Source: Mycocentrospora acerina
Lineage: Eukaryota; Ascomycota; Dothideomycetes; Pleosporales
Reading direction: 5' to 3'
Assembly: GCA_022701365.1 (NCBI GenBank)
Contig: JAKUHH010000103.1
Location: forward strand, 62,001 to 126,000
DNA: 64,000 bases
Part shown: positions 43,856 through 55,728 of the stretch, piece by piece
Layout: every line of letters starts with the position of its first letter
Numbering within the stretch: position 1 is the first letter of the stretch
The notes under the pieces: generated by a model
Databases searched by the model: none
Seen by the model: the letters and a program-made list of their open reading frames with translations, nothing else
Told to the model about the DNA's origin: nothing
Translations under genes and position numbers: made by a program

Positions 43856-45141
43856 GAACCGATTTTCCTTCATAGTTAGGCGTTCTGGCTGGATAGTTTA
43901 GACAATGTCTGCAAAGAATCATTTTTAATATATGTTCTTGTCCACTACCCTGTCAACGGCCCTACTGGCAGCAGTTTGAAAACCGCCGGGTTTGAGATGA
44001 AAAGCATCCTTTGAGTCACTGTTTTCAGTGCTGGCATTATGAGACGATTTGATATAGGCTGCATGAAAAAAGGCAAGCCCTTTGTAAGGTTGATCTGAGC
44101 AATCAGTTCACTCAGTCTAAGAATCAATTCCCTCGCTGAGTATTGACGTTCTGAACATGAGCTGTCGTCTTGATCAAGTTCTACAAAATCGAACTAGGAA
44201 ACAATTCTAAGAGTTTGATGAATTCCAGATATCAACGTTGCACGTTGACTCGTCGGCGAGAGCTTCCGGTGGCGAAGCTTTTGGATATGCTCGCGTGACT
44301 TTTCATCTCTACTTGGTATATTGCTAAAATGCCAGGAACAAAGCTACTATCTGCTCAATCTTCGTTGGCGACTCTAACGTAGTATTAACAGAATGAGTTC
44401 AACATCAACAAAGCCTGAAGTATCTGGTAACTCGCTCAAAGTGTCTCAGATAAGATGTGGGCAGGCCGAGATATGGGCAAGTGTTTGCTACCAGCAGTCT
44501 TATCGAGGGCCGACTTTTCGAACAGCTGGTATTCGTAGAGGAAGTGATTGCGTATTCTGACGCGAAGGAGAGCCAGAAGAGGCTTAACGAAAGTCTGTTC
44601 AAACCAATGAACCGTTAGTGCGATTATCTCGTGGAGACTCTCACGCAGACAGGTGACTACGACTGACACGCCGCCTGACATCGTTGACACGCAGCGAATG
44701 GCTCAGTCTTAGCCCCCAAAATAACATCCATTCACGGATAGATGTCCCCAAGCACTATCAGCAAATGACAGCAAGCCACGTGACCAACTTCGATCGCAAC
44801 ACCCTGGACGAATCCGCTGCTTCACCGCTGATCATGCCAACAAACAAGGCAGAAACATGGCGGTGAATCAGGCCAACCCTTGAGGAAAATCGGTTCTGTA
44901 AATTATCTTTTGCCGCTGTTTCTTGCAGTCATGCGTCACTTGCATTTACCCATCGCAGCACAAAAAAACAAACTCTCCGCGGGCTTCTCTTCTAGTTTAG
45001 CATTTCAGGGTCTTTCTGCCGTTTTATGCGCAAACCCCCGCAGTCCAGTCCGCAGAACCCCACACACAGAAGCAGCAGCGACTAGTTCCCGAAACACTAC
45101 GTCATCGGCACGTGCATGCGCGCGTGTAGAGCGAGAGAGAA
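43856..45141. other. intergenic
   Basis: No supported gene. Short opposing frames at 44405-44866 have no recognisable protein. It separates the accessory block from the core-genome block. Confidence 0.45.
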
Positions 45142-45936
45142 ATGTGTTTTCACAACTTCACGCAACACAGCGGATGCGGCCACATAGGTGAATCATACAC
45201 ACAAGCATGGACACTTTGCGACGCAGCGCTGTGCCGCTTGAATTCGCTGCGGGGGCCAAATTCGCCGGTCCTCTCCCCGCCAGTAAACACACCCTTTGTG
45301 CCGCCTAAACGTTCATCTTCAGCGCGCCGTTTCCTGTCCCTTAGCGGCACGCTCTCGCGCTCCTCGACGAGCGCCTCCACAAATTCTAGACGGAATACCT
45401 CTGGTCCTCCGAGAACGTCTCGCACGTCAACGTCGACGTTTGATGCACCGCCGGTTGCAAATCCTGCAGCTGCGACACTGGATTACGCGACATTGCCGGA
45501 TCACCAGCTACTTGCTGTACGCTGCATGGATCCGACCATGCGCACGCAGGTTAGTCGCGATATGGACGTGTGCAAGTCTTGCAAGCGCTGGATCGTCGAT
45601 ATGCAGCACATGCTTGCCAGGTACGAGAAGACAGGCAGCATCAAGGGCACGTCTGCGTTTGAGGAGTTTTTAAATGTTAGAGCAGAGGTGGGTGGCGGAG
45701 CACAGGGAAAAGAAGAAGGGTCACTACGTCGAGGTGGGTCAATCGGGAAGGCGGGCACGAAAAGTGTCGAGGGAGATGTTACGGTGCCGTTGAGAGATAG
45801 TGTCATGGGTGTGGATATTGGAGCGAGGCAGGCGATCATATTGGGATATCCCGAAGAAGATATCAACGGGGGCTGGAGAGGAGGTTTAGATGACTTGGAG
45901 AGAGACGTTATGGAGAGGAGGCGGATGGGATGGTAG
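45142..45936 (+). CDS. conserved-looking hypothetical protein, Cys-rich ends
   Basis: Single exon, 264 residues. The N-terminus has a Cys/His cluster (CFHNFTQHSGCGHIGES ... CDAALC) that might bind a metal. A Ser/Thr/Pro/Arg-rich disordered region (about 40-100) follows, then a globular part with CKSCKRWIVDMQHML. The C-terminus is acidic and Gly-rich. Fungal proteins starting MCFHNF-like with a CGH motif are, as far as I recall, uncharacterised. It is convergent with the Rix7 gene. Confidence 0.6.
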   Translation: MCFHNFTQHSGCGHIGESYTQAWTLCDAALCRLNSLRGPNSPVLSPPVNTPFVPPKRSSSARRFLSLSGTLSRSSTSASTNSRRNTSGPPRTSRTSTSTFDAPPVANPAAATLDYATLPDHQLLAVRCMDPTMRTQVSRDMDVCKSCKRWIVDMQHMLARYEKTGSIKGTSAFEEFLNVRAEVGGGAQGKEEGSLRRGGSIGKAGTKSVEGDVTVPLRDSVMGVDIGARQAIILGYPEEDINGGWRGGLDDLERDVMERRRMGW

Positions 45937-46199
45937 TTGGATTGGTTTGGGCGCATCAGAGGGTTAGAACATCCGATGACTTGTTGGACACGACATTTTG
46001 TCACTTGCTTGCAAGTATTCTGAGGATTACAGCATATTGTTTGACCGTGAAAATATGTCGCGAGGTGTTTTCTATAGATTTCATAGAAATTGTTTAGCAA
46101 AGTGCATTATTTTTGCTTACATTAGCCTTGGACGCATCCAAGACGCTATTTGAACGTCGAACCTCAACATCAGGAAACACACCATAATCTCTAACTCGA

Positions 46200-48510
46200 T
46201 TACCAAAGGCGCGTCTCAAATCGTTGCCTCAGCCTCTCATACTTGACGAGGTCGCTCACACTAGGACTGATTGTCTTCGCTGCCTCCTCTAGATCCACCT
46301 CCTCAACTACGTCCGAACGGCGCTTGAGCGCAGATTGGCCAGATCGTCTGAGTAAAGCCTCCAGATCGGCACCGCTGTAGTTGTTGCATTCTTCTCTTCG
46401 AGCAAACTCTGCCATGCTAGGATCCATAACGGCCTTTTGACGCATCAAGGCCTTGAGGATGTCCACACGTTCTTCTGGCTTGGGAAGGGACACATAGATG
46501 CGTGTCTCTAGACGTCCAGGGCGCAACATCGCCTCATCGATCATCTCAGGTCGGTTGGTTGCGGCAATAAGGTAAATTCCAGCGCGTTTGCCTAAGCCGT
46601 CGACTTCAGTGAGAAGCGTATTCACCACTCGTGCGGAGGCTTCATGCATTTCCGTAGATCGCTTAGGGGCGAGGGCGTCAAACTCATCGAAGAATATTAC
46701 ACAAGGCACAGAGGAGCGTGCTCGTTGAAAGACTTGTCGGATAGCGCGTTCGGACTCACCCACGTACTGATCACCTATTAGCGCAAGATCATGTTACAGG
46801 ATAAATGGTTTTTGTCGTTCGCGAAGCCGTCCGAAACCCCTGATTGATCATTAAACGTACCTTGTTGAGCAACTCTGGCCCGTTCACGCTAATGAAATTG
46901 GCCTTCGACTCAGCTGCCACTGCCTTGGCGAGCAGCGTCTTACCGCAACCTGGTGGTCCCCAAAGGAGCACTCCAGTAGCAGATGTGATACCAACCTTTC
47001 GGAAGCGTTCAGGGTTCTTGATCGGTTCAATGATGGCCATTTCCAGCTCCTCTCGGATACCCTCAAGCGCACCAACATCGTCCCATGTTGTGTCAGGCAC
47101 GGTTGCAAAACCTTCTCGCTTCGAGGAGGGCGTGATAGTTGGTAGGACCGCTTCAAATGCCTCCATTGTGATTGCTGTATCCTTAAACCCGATCGGGCGT
47201 TCTGCTGCTGTATCTCGTACTCGTTTGATAAGCCTCCTAGATGAAAGAATGTGCTCCGGGATAGCTTCTTTACTTCCTGCATCATCAACTTCCATCTCAG
47301 CTTCAGCAGCCTGTCTCTCTAGCGCTTCTCGAAATCGGTCCATTGACCAGGTTCCTGCTTTGCTTACCAAGTCCTTGAGATCGGCACCCACGAAACCTGC
47401 AGTCCTTTTCGCGAGAGTATTGAAGTTGATATCTTCTGAGAGTCGCGGTTTTCTGGTGAGCGCTTTTAAAATCATCTCACGCATGGCCTCGTTAGGAACA
47501 CCCATGTTGATCTCAGTATCAAAACGACCTCCTCGTCGTAGAGCCGGATCCAAGCTGTCTGGGCGGTTTGTTGCAGCAAGTACAATGACTGGTTTGCCGT
47601 CATTCCCTTCCATCGAAAGACTATCCATAGAGACCAAAAGCTGAGCAACGATGCGCTTTTCCATTTGGCTTTGTGCATTGTCTCGTTTCGGCGCAATCAC
47701 ATCAATCTCGTCAATAAAGATGAGACATGGGCCAACTTCCTTTGCTTTCTCAAAAATTTCTCGAATCTGCTTTTCCGACTCTCCTGACATGCCAGAAACG
47801 ACAGAAGGGCCCAAAATCTCAATAAAAGGAACCCCGAGTTCTGCTGCATACGCTCGACATATGGCAGTTTTACCACATCCTGGGGGTCCGTGAAGCAGGA
47901 TACCGCGCGGTATAGGAATTTCCCGTTCGACGTATTCCTGAGGAAAAAGTAGAGGAAGCACCAAATGCTCCTTGAGTTGATTCACAACTTTTTCAACACC
48001 TCCAAGATCCTCGAGACTGAGACCTGTGGGTGGAGCAGTGTCAATCTTTGCAGCTTTTGCCTCCGCCTTCTTCAACCGCTTGCTCTCGCGTTCTGCGCTA
48101 GTCTTCGCAGCATCTCGCTTCTTGCTCTTCTCAGACTTTTCCGACTTCTCCCCATTGGTTGTGGGTACAGGCGCCCATTGGTTGACGATTTGGCGGTTCA
48201 TCCAGTCCACTTCCTTCTCCTTTCTGTCTTCTTTGGCCTCTCCCATTAGATCACCTTCAAACTCAGCAATCTCGTCTTCTCCAGAACTTTCGTCCTCGCG
48301 GATAACGTCAATCACTCGATCTATGGATTCCTCCAATTGCTTCTTTGGCCGCCTCTTGAGGCTAGAATTTGAGCGCTGTATGTACTCATACACGGTTGAG
48401 ACGCGTAATTTCAATGGTGATTCGTTTTTTTCGTCCAGGTATTTGCGAACTAATTGATATATGTCGCGATCTAAGCCATGCTGAAGAGAGGGGCGGCCCC
48501 GCGAAACCAT
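46200..48510 (-). CDS. RIX7: ribosome biogenesis AAA ATPase Rix7 (NVL orthologue)
   Basis: Essential nuclear type II AAA ATPase that strips Nsa1 and other factors from pre-60S particles. Two exons (48510-46861, 46766-46200) give 738 residues. The N-terminal domain (KYLDEKNESPLKLRVSTVYEYIQ) is the NVL/Rix7 substrate-binding region; a Lys/Glu-rich basic stretch (about 120-155) is a likely nuclear signal. D1: Walker A GPPGCGKTAICRAYAAELG (about 208), Walker B LIFIDEID, and an APKRDNAQSQMEKRIVAQLL sensor. D2: Walker A GPPGCGKTLLAKAVAAE and Walker B VIFFDEFD, with YVGESERAIRQVF restored by the 94-bp intron. The Met at 48510 (MVSRGRPS) is chosen over one seven codons upstream. Confidence 0.93.
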
Positions 48511-48761
48511 TGTGAGGTTTGGAGAATACAAGGTGAGTCGAAGTGATGCGACAACCGGCGTCTGAATGGGTAGATCACTTCAGGGTCTCAAAAGAGTGTT
48601 CGTGAATGCTTGTCGCAAGAAAAGTTTGGAGCGGCTTATCGATAAGCTAGCGTCTCGGCAATACCTCGGCCGCTACGCGCATGCGTCATTCAAGCCAGTG
48701 CGGTGAATGCGAGTGTCGCATGCTCATTCATGCACGCTCTGAGCCTCCAAAGAACAGCAAC
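48511..48761. promoter_or_regulatory. bidirectional promoter RIX7 / VPS20
   Basis: 251 bp between the divergent starts of two housekeeping genes. No TATA box stands out, as expected for this class. Confidence 0.4.
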
Positions 48762-49500
48762 ATGGGTAACACTAATAGTTCCAACAAGATTTCGGCCCAG
48801 GACAAGTCTGTACTCAGCCCCCAAAGTCTTCATGTCGTCACACTGACATGCCAAGGGCCATTCTGGAAATGAAGAACCAGCGAGATAAGCTGCGACAGTA
48901 CCAAAAGCGCATCACAGTACTGACGGACCGCGAGAAAGAGATCGCGAAAGAGTGTCTTGCGAAAGGCGACACCAACAAGGCAAAGCTGGCGCTGCGGCGA
49001 AAAAAGTATCAGGAATCACTCCTATCGAAGACGGACGCGCAGTTGGCACAGCTGGAGCAGTTGACAAGCGACGTCGAGTTCGCGTTAGTACAAAAGGACG
49101 TCTTGTACGGTCTACAGCAGGGAACTGCGGTGCTCAAGGAGATTCACAAGGAGATGGGTGGTATCGAGAATGTGGAGAAGCTGCTGGGCGAGAACGAAGA
49201 GGCGAGGGCGTATCAGGAGGTACACGGCCAGCCAACAACAGTCCTCGTAGTCGTTAGACTGACATGATACGACAGGAAATCAGCGAACTTCTTGCGAACA
49301 AGATGACGAATCAAGACGAAGACGAAGTCGAGGACGAGCTCGAGGCTCTTGAGGCAGAGGTCAACGGCGTTACGCTGCCCGATGCGCCTGTCAAACAACC
49401 CGAGTTTACACCGGCAGAGAAGGCGCAGATGGCCAAGGATAGAGCGCAGAGACGGGCGAGGGAACGTGCTGCTGAGCAAGGACAGGCTATGTTAGCATGA
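48762..49500 (+). CDS. VPS20: ESCRT-III subunit Vps20 (CHMP6)
   Basis: Endosomal protein that nucleates Snf7 polymers for multivesicular body sorting. Three exons (48762-48805, 48856-49219, 49276-49500) give 210 residues. MGNTNSSNKIS carries an N-myristoylation Gly2 like its orthologues. The Snf7-family helical core follows (AILEMKNQRDKLRQYQKR, DREKEIAKECLAKGDTNKAKLALRRKKYQE). The acidic C-terminus (DEDEVEDELEALEAEV) and the ending with repeated REKRA-type helix (AKDRAQRRARERAAE) fit. The first intron uses a GTCTGT donor, unusual but needed to join AQDK to AILEM. Confidence 0.93.
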
Positions 49501-49854
49501 TACTGCATATGGATGTGCATTGAGCGAGGCGTTGGGGTGTTGGTTTGCTTATTTGCTGCTCGCCATTTGATAGACGTAGCATGGTGTGTTTTGCGGAAGC
49601 CGTATTCGGCATGATGAAATAGATGTATACTTCGGTAGTGGAGCGCAGGGCATGGTACGCTCACGTGCTCGCCATGGTCATACTTGCCAGTGATGAAAGT
49701 CTTGTCGATACAGAGTGAGCACCACAATAACTCACTCGTGACACTCTACTTTCTTAAGCACGACGTCCCTGCACATCTACCGAGACCCTGAGACTCAAAG
49801 CTACCCCACTACCCCGCCAAAAACACATCGCCACCATCAACCAGACCACACAAC
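49501..49854. other. intergenic
   Basis: 3' flank of VPS20 and C/A-rich leader of the PITH gene; nothing else seen. Confidence 0.4.
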
Positions 49855-50584
49855 ATGTCGCATCACCACGACCATGGCGAGCACTGCCACTCAGAGTCAC
49901 ATGGCGACGACCATGACCACGTACATTCCCTTCCCTTAGCTCTCTTGCCTCGTCACACTCTAATCAGTAGTGCAGTCTCACGACCATACCGACGACCTCA
50001 CCCCTGCCCTTCAAAACATCCTCAGCTCGCAAATCGACTTCGACGCCTTAATAACCCTCAACGAAGACGCGTCCAACAGCGGGCGCGCCATCTGCAAAAA
50101 GACATGGGCACAACGCCTCGATCCTGAGCCCTCCCTGGTATCTTCTGCTGACGAGCAACTGCTCATGATCGTGCCCTTCACTGGACAGGTGCGCCTCCAC
50201 TCGATCCTACTGCGAACCTCAACCTCGCCATCTTGTCCCAAAACGCTCAAGCTTTTTCTCAACGCAGATGGGGGGTTTGATTTTGATACAGCAAGCGAGA
50301 AGGAGTGCACCCAAGAGCTGAGTGTCTCACAAACGAATGAAGTGCAGGAGATTCCTGTACGGAGAGTGCTGTTCAATACGACAAGGAGTCTGGGACTGTT
50401 CTTTGAGGATAATTGGTCGCAAGGGGACGAAGACGAGACAAGGATTAGCTATTTGGCGTTTAAGGGGGATTTCTTGAAGCTGAACAGGGAGCCTGTGTCA
50501 GTGCTGTATGAGGCGGCGGCAAATCCGAGTGATCACAAGTTGACGCAGGGAATTGGAGAGGGGATGGGAAGAAGTATACAATAA
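49855..50584 (+). CDS. PITH-domain protein
   Basis: Two exons (49855-49920, 49976-50584) give 224 residues. The PITH domain (proteasome-interacting thioredoxin-like C-terminus; about 40-200) is seen in NEDASNSGRAICKKTW, LLMIVPFTGQVRLHSILLR, SLGLFFEDNW and TRISYLAFKGDF. In thioredoxin-like relatives this domain docks on the 26S proteasome; here it stands alone. The N-terminus is very rich in His and Asp (MSHHHDHGEHCHSE..., then HDHSHDHTDD) and could bind metal. The intron lies inside this His-rich part; its acceptor GTGCAG keeps frame. Confidence 0.88.
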
Positions 50585-50974
50585 TGGCAGATTGCGTAAC
50601 GGCGGGATCTCAACGAAACTGAAGATCGCATGAGAGAATAAGTTATGGCACAGCAGTTTGAATACACTATAATGTGCTGCCTTCATATGCGTAGAGACTG
50701 ATCCTCAATCTTCGCTTCGCAGTCTAAACTGTCAGCAAGTTGCGCCGTCCATCCATGCGAGCGATGAGACATACTCTGCGGTTCTGTCCAATATTCGTGG
50801 GTATCGTAACTTTTCCCCTTGGTTCTGTATATCCAAGCCAAATCTCTGCCAGCTCTATCCTTTGGCCTTCCACGTAACCCCTTCCATGTCGTAAAGCTTG
50901 GGCCACTGCTCAAAGCTCTCCAGCCATGGCGATTTATTCCTGTACGATCATCCTTGATATTTAAATTTCCTTCC
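50585..50974. other. intergenic between convergent genes
   Basis: 3' flanks of the PITH gene and LSM8; the frames seen on the minus strand (50683-51081) overlap LSM8 in a different frame and are shadows. Confidence 0.4.
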
Positions 50975-51414
50975 TCAGACGTGTCTCGTCCCCCCCAGCA
51001 CCTCCCCATGTACTTTTGTCCAGTCGATCGTGCCATCCAGCTCCTCGTCCAGCCTCCCCACGATCGCAACGCTGTCTCCACGTATTATGTACAGTCCCAG
51101 CGGCACTTCTTCTGAGGGCACTTCTTCCTCGCGTGGTCGTATGATGCGCTCAATGGCGTCTTGAAGGACGAGGTTCATACTGCCGTCACAGGAGAGAAGC
51201 GTGCCGATCATACTACGTCCGTCGAGGGTCAGGACGGTTACGCGTTCTGAGGTTGTGTCAGAAAGGTGTTGACATGCAAGGATGGGACAGTTTTGGGAGC
51301 GTCAACTTGGATACAGAGAGGGTGTAGTGAGGGTAGAGCGCAAAGAATTTCTGATAGGGTATATGAAATCGTAAGGGAAGTAGACTTACTGTTAAGGTAA
51401 GCGTTGAGCGCCAT
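50975..51414 (-). CDS. LSM8: U6 snRNA-associated Sm-like protein Lsm8
   Basis: Core subunit specific to the nuclear Lsm2-8 ring that binds the U6 snRNA 3' end. Two exons (51414-51390 and 51246-50975) separated by a 143-bp intron give 98 residues. The tiny first exon encodes MALNAYLN and the join restores NKRVTVLTLDGRSMIGTLLSCDGSMNLVLQD, the Sm1 motif, followed by the Sm2 part LGLYIIRGDSVAIVGRLDEEL. The length is right for Lsm8, and the LYIIRGDSVAIVG block distinguishes it from Lsm1. Confidence 0.92.
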
Positions 51415-52343
51415 GGTGTGAAGCTTTGGCAATAGTATGGCGGTAGTAAAGATGCTGAACGGCGTACGGGCAGCGGCAGACTTGAGATCAAATCACAGAG
51501 TGCGACGGTTTCTGATTTCTGGTGGAATATAGTTGCTGCGACTAATGGGAAAGCCCGGGCGCGTCAAGTGGCACTGAAGAGTGTTGCGATGCTTCGTGAT
51601 GGGAGAGCCGCGACTGATTTCCAGGTGCACGTGCGCTCAGCCAATCAGACTGAACCTCCGCCGCAGGGTAGGTCGCGCTTTCCTCGCTGCTCTTCTCCGC
51701 ACTTGGTAAGTATATGATTTAACAGCGGATGTACTATTGTTATTTTACTCTATCATCCAATGACCTGAGCAAGTTGATGTGCTCTGACCTAATAATATTG
51801 GCACGCTTACAGATGGAGGCCCTAAAACGGACAGGTTTGTGACGCGCTCAGCTTGAGGGTATAATAATGTCATACGTTACAGCTTGTATTTTACAGCAAA
51901 TATTTTCAGGTAATTTCCCAGATATATAGCATTTGTTTTCTCATTGGTAGCAGCATTGAGAATCCTTACTTTTACCTACCTTTCGATGAGTGGATCAAGG
52001 GTACTTCATTTACAAGTGTCTTTCCTGAAAGAAATCCATTTGTTTCAAGTACGGCTTTCGATACATTCAGACTCATCACAAAGAGAGAAACAAAATTCAA
52101 TTGGGCCTTAATCAGACAAAAATTTGTGATGAAGACTTTTATATCCGAAAACAAAATGAAGCCTAAGATCACACGCAATAAGATCTTCAGTGTATCATGA
52201 ATTTTGGCAGACAGTCCTCAATCCAGGAACTAGCATTTGGATCAGCCACCCAATGATAGTACTGGAAAGACTATTTCATCCAATAAACAGACCTCACTGA
52301 TCATGTAATCATCAACGACCCCTAGAATCCAGCTCATCTTCAC
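51415..52343. other. intergenic
   Basis: About 0.9 kb with no supported gene; the LSM8 end is GC-rich (promoter), the rest AT-rich. Confidence 0.45.
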
Positions 52344-53165
52344 TCAAATCACATCCCAAAAGCCTCTCATATTCTGACTCTCATAGATGCCTCCCTTCCC
52401 CCTCACTAAGAATTCCCCTCCGACCCTCAATTCAAGTTCTCTCAACACAAAATCTTGCAACTCCGATTCGGCCCCCTCTCCAGCAAGATTCCTTATCGCG
52501 TACTGCACGCCCTGATAGAATGCCAGTTCCAAAGATTCTCCAATACTTACTTCAGGCAATGGAGAGAATTTGCGCACACACTTCGTTCCGTGAGTCTCAG
52601 GGAAGATGTCGTTTCTTGGAGCAGGTGGACTGGATGATGAGAGCTCGAGGAGCGCTGTAGCAGCGGCGTGCTCTTTCACCGAGCATGGAGATGTAGGCTT
52701 AGGTGGAGAGGGAAGAAGAGCTGTTTTTGATGCACGACATGTGCGTCTGGATACCCTGCATGGCTTCTTGGTGGTAGTAGGGGTAGTGAGGGGCGCGCTG
52801 ATAAGGCGTTTAGAAACGACAGTTGGTCTTGACGGATCGTGTGAGGTAAGTGAAGAGTGCTTTATGGAACTTAGTACTGCGGCTCCATTTTTCATGACGC
52901 CATGATCTTTTTGATCGAACACCTGTTCATCGGAGTATTCGGGCTGCGCGTTGATGGCGTTGAGGCGTAACTCCAGTTGGTGCTTGATTTGACCGGGACC
53001 GGTCGCGTTTGCGACATCATTCGTTCCCGCACGAGCAGCAAGTATACTTTCAGTTATAGCGCTCTCGAGGGCGTCCAGTCGAATTCCAGGTGGGTATTGT
53101 TTCAAGACGGTGGCGTGGAGCTTATTAAGACTTTTAACGAGCCTGGCATGGGTGAGGCGTGGCAT
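52344..53165 (-). CDS. hypothetical protein
   Basis: Single exon, 273 residues, no family recognised. Helical N-terminus (LVKSLNKLHATVLKQYPPG), a basic Ser/Thr/Pro-rich disordered middle (PTTTKKPCRVSRRTCRASK) and a helical, acidic C-terminus (SIGESLELAFYQGVQYAIRNLAGEGAE then a variable end). It is probably a real gene given its length and low-complexity pattern. Confidence 0.5.
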   Translation of the reverse strand: MPRLTHARLVKSLNKLHATVLKQYPPGIRLDALESAITESILAARAGTNDVANATGPGQIKHQLELRLNAINAQPEYSDEQVFDQKDHGVMKNGAAVLSSIKHSSLTSHDPSRPTVVSKRLISAPLTTPTTTKKPCRVSRRTCRASKTALLPSPPKPTSPCSVKEHAAATALLELSSSSPPAPRNDIFPETHGTKCVRKFSPLPEVSIGESLELAFYQGVQYAIRNLAGEGAESELQDFVLRELELRVGGEFLVRGKGGIYESQNMRGFWDVI

Positions 53166-54711
53166 GCTGATCGTGATGTGTAGGGGATTTGAAGAGAATA
53201 AAAACAGAAGATTGGTGGATGTAGAACAAGATGAGCTCCGTAATCGTGTTTGGGTATAAAGTATGGTCCAAAATAGGGTACTGGTGGCTATTGTATTTTG
53301 GAGTGCCGGTGACTAAAGCTGCTCTTGTTGACATGCCTCACTATTATAGATTGCGACAATAGGATAAAGGGCAAGACAAAGAAAGTAAAAGTCAGTGGCT
53401 TTCACCTTGGGAAGTCTGCTCGGTGGATGTCCAAAGCTCCCTTTGCAAAAAGAGGGCCAAACATCATTGGAAGTACAAGGTCGTTCAGCACACCCCAAAG
53501 AATGAACTGATGTGTGAGCCAAGAAGAATTCCAATATAGTGGGTAGATAGATCAAGAAGGAACGTTGGTTAGACTGGGATTTCAGATTTCTTCGCCCGTC
53601 CAAACAAGGTCGCAACAGTCTGCAAGACACGTTTTTTTGTTGATTGCAAATAAAAATTGTGTTAATCTTATATTTTTAGCTAAGAAAATTGATGAATAAC
53701 ACTTTCGTTTTCTCAATAGTTCCATCAATGTTGGTGATTTCGCTGGATGACGAAATTGTTACTTGAACAACTTGGCAGAACTAATTTAGTTACATGATGA
53801 GAAGAGTGACAAGATGTTAAAACACTTGGATTTTATATGGATCGATGCAATCTGAACAGTCAATGAATAAAATTCATGTAGGAAACAGGCAGAAGGATCA
53901 AGTAGGACTTCGATTTGAGGGCCGCTTTTACAAAAGACAAAAACCAAAAAGAGAAGAAGCACAACATTGTCATCACCACTTTTCACACATCCTCTTCATT
54001 CACTTCCTAAATTTTCCGCTACCCATATGAAATTCAATTTCTTTCAGCTGTCACCTTACTTGGCGAGGTGTTTTTTTTACTGCGACCGCTGAGCTTGCCA
54101 TCTTTACACCATCGAAGCTGCTCTGTGCGAAAAGCACACTGCCTCTCTTCGTCTGTAGCTCATCAGAATTTATTCGAATGCGCTATATTTGACGTAAATG
54201 TGTAGCGTAAGATTTCTTTTTAGTAAAATTTCTAAGTTCCTGAATCCAGGAACCTTTCTTCGCATTAAATGGGTGATGGGACAAGCCTTTTCACATGCTA
54301 GAGCATGCTGTAATTACACAAGCTTGAAACTCAATCGCTTCGTTTACCTTCAAGGTCAAGACTACTGCAAACCTTCTTCAAGGAGCGATGAATGTGGTGC
54401 CTGAGAATACATAGTTTCAGGTACATGTTGAAAGAGAGAAGAGCGTTTCATAACGCGCACCATGCGAATCACAAATTTAAAGGGTTGTTTCATCTCCAAG
54501 TACTAACCCCATTTGGTATGAAGAACCTATCTTGGAGATCGTTTGCATCGATTGACGTTCATATCTGACGGTATTGGAGTCGCAGCATACCGCCTAAAAC
54601 CCCCATTTGTGACCACCACATAATTGACGAGCTCGCGGCGGAAGAATATAACCAATGCGACGTCTCTAGATTCATTCAATTTTGAAGTAAACTAAAATTC
54701 TGTTTTTTGCA
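53166..54711. other. long AT-rich intergenic region
   Basis: About 1.5 kb with only short scattered frames on both strands; no recognisable protein or RNA. Confidence 0.45.
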
Positions 54712-55338
54712 ATGGGCTTTTTCCTTGATCTTGGACATCCCGAAATGGTTACCTGCTACGACCACTTTACCACAACCCGCTATGATGCAGAACGAAACAC
54801 ACAACCCCGCGGACTCCGCCTCTGGCCTTCGAATACAAACGTTCAAGTACGGGCACCAGAGCGCTATGTGCAACGTAGAGAAGCTACTTATGCTCCGGAG
54901 CGACATTATGACGAGCCCACCTACTCTCATTCGCAAACAGCTCAAGTCAGTTGCTCCAACAGCCTATGTTATCTAAGTTTCTAACGTTTATTCTTTCAGC
55001 ATAAGAGAGCTTCTACCTCTCATCACCGCGAACAGCATGTACAAAGTACCCGGAGACTGGACTCACACCACTTACGCGATCCTGTTCCAATCGCAACGAA
55101 GCGCCCCAGCACAGAATCCAAATCTCGCCACAGATCTAAAGATTCACCTTCGCGTCGGTCTTCGCAGTCCTCGCAATCAAGCTTATCCTCGGCCTCAAGC
55201 TGGTCGTCGCAATCAAGTGAATCTTCCCAGATGAGCCAATCTTCAGAGACAAGTCGATACAGCGGTAGTAAAGCAAGCTCAAAGAAAGGAAGTTGGTCTA
55301 ATGGAGGGGGGGCTTGGGTTAGGAGAAGGCCTAAATAA
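54712..55338 (+). CDS. hypothetical Ser/Arg-rich protein
   Basis: Two exons (54712-54945 and 55000-55338, intron with GTCAGT donor and TTCAG acceptor) give 190 residues. The join is supported because the second exon stays open for 113 codons in the phase set by the first, with fitting composition. The N-terminus (MGFFLDLGHPEMVTCYDHF) looks structured; the middle is Arg/Tyr/Glu-rich; the C-terminal half is a run of RS, SQ and SS pairs (HRSKDSPSRRSSQSSQSS) ending AWVRRRPK. It is reminiscent of SR-like disordered proteins, but no RNA-binding domain is seen. Confidence 0.55.
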
Positions 55339-55728
55339 GTAATAGTTTGACGTTCCCTGGACCTTGAAGCAAGCGATTATGACTTACGACATATAATTAA
55401 TGACAAGATACGGCACTGCGGTGGAAAAAGAGATAATTCAATTTTCATAGCATGGAATTCCTTACTAAAAATCTTATAAAAAACTGAACAAACCCTACAA
55501 TACCGACAATCTTGCAGCTTGACTCAGTTTTCGTATCTCCTTTAGTAGTTCCCCCCAGATTCCAAAGCCAACGCCGATCGTTCAACCTCAAGTCTCCCCA
55601 ATCCTCACACGATCCACCTAGGCAACTGATTTGTTCAAAACTTCGTCCATAATCTTCTCCGCTTGGTTCTTCCTATACATCTTGCATTCTCCGGGTAGCT
55701 GGGCAGCTAAACAATCCCGCAAGTGTTC

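Noticed and set aside
44405..44866. Short opposing frames between the A-T-R-kinase gene and the core block as a missing cluster gene
   Set aside because: None exceeds 84 codons and none shows a recognisable domain or joins to others through plausible splice sites.
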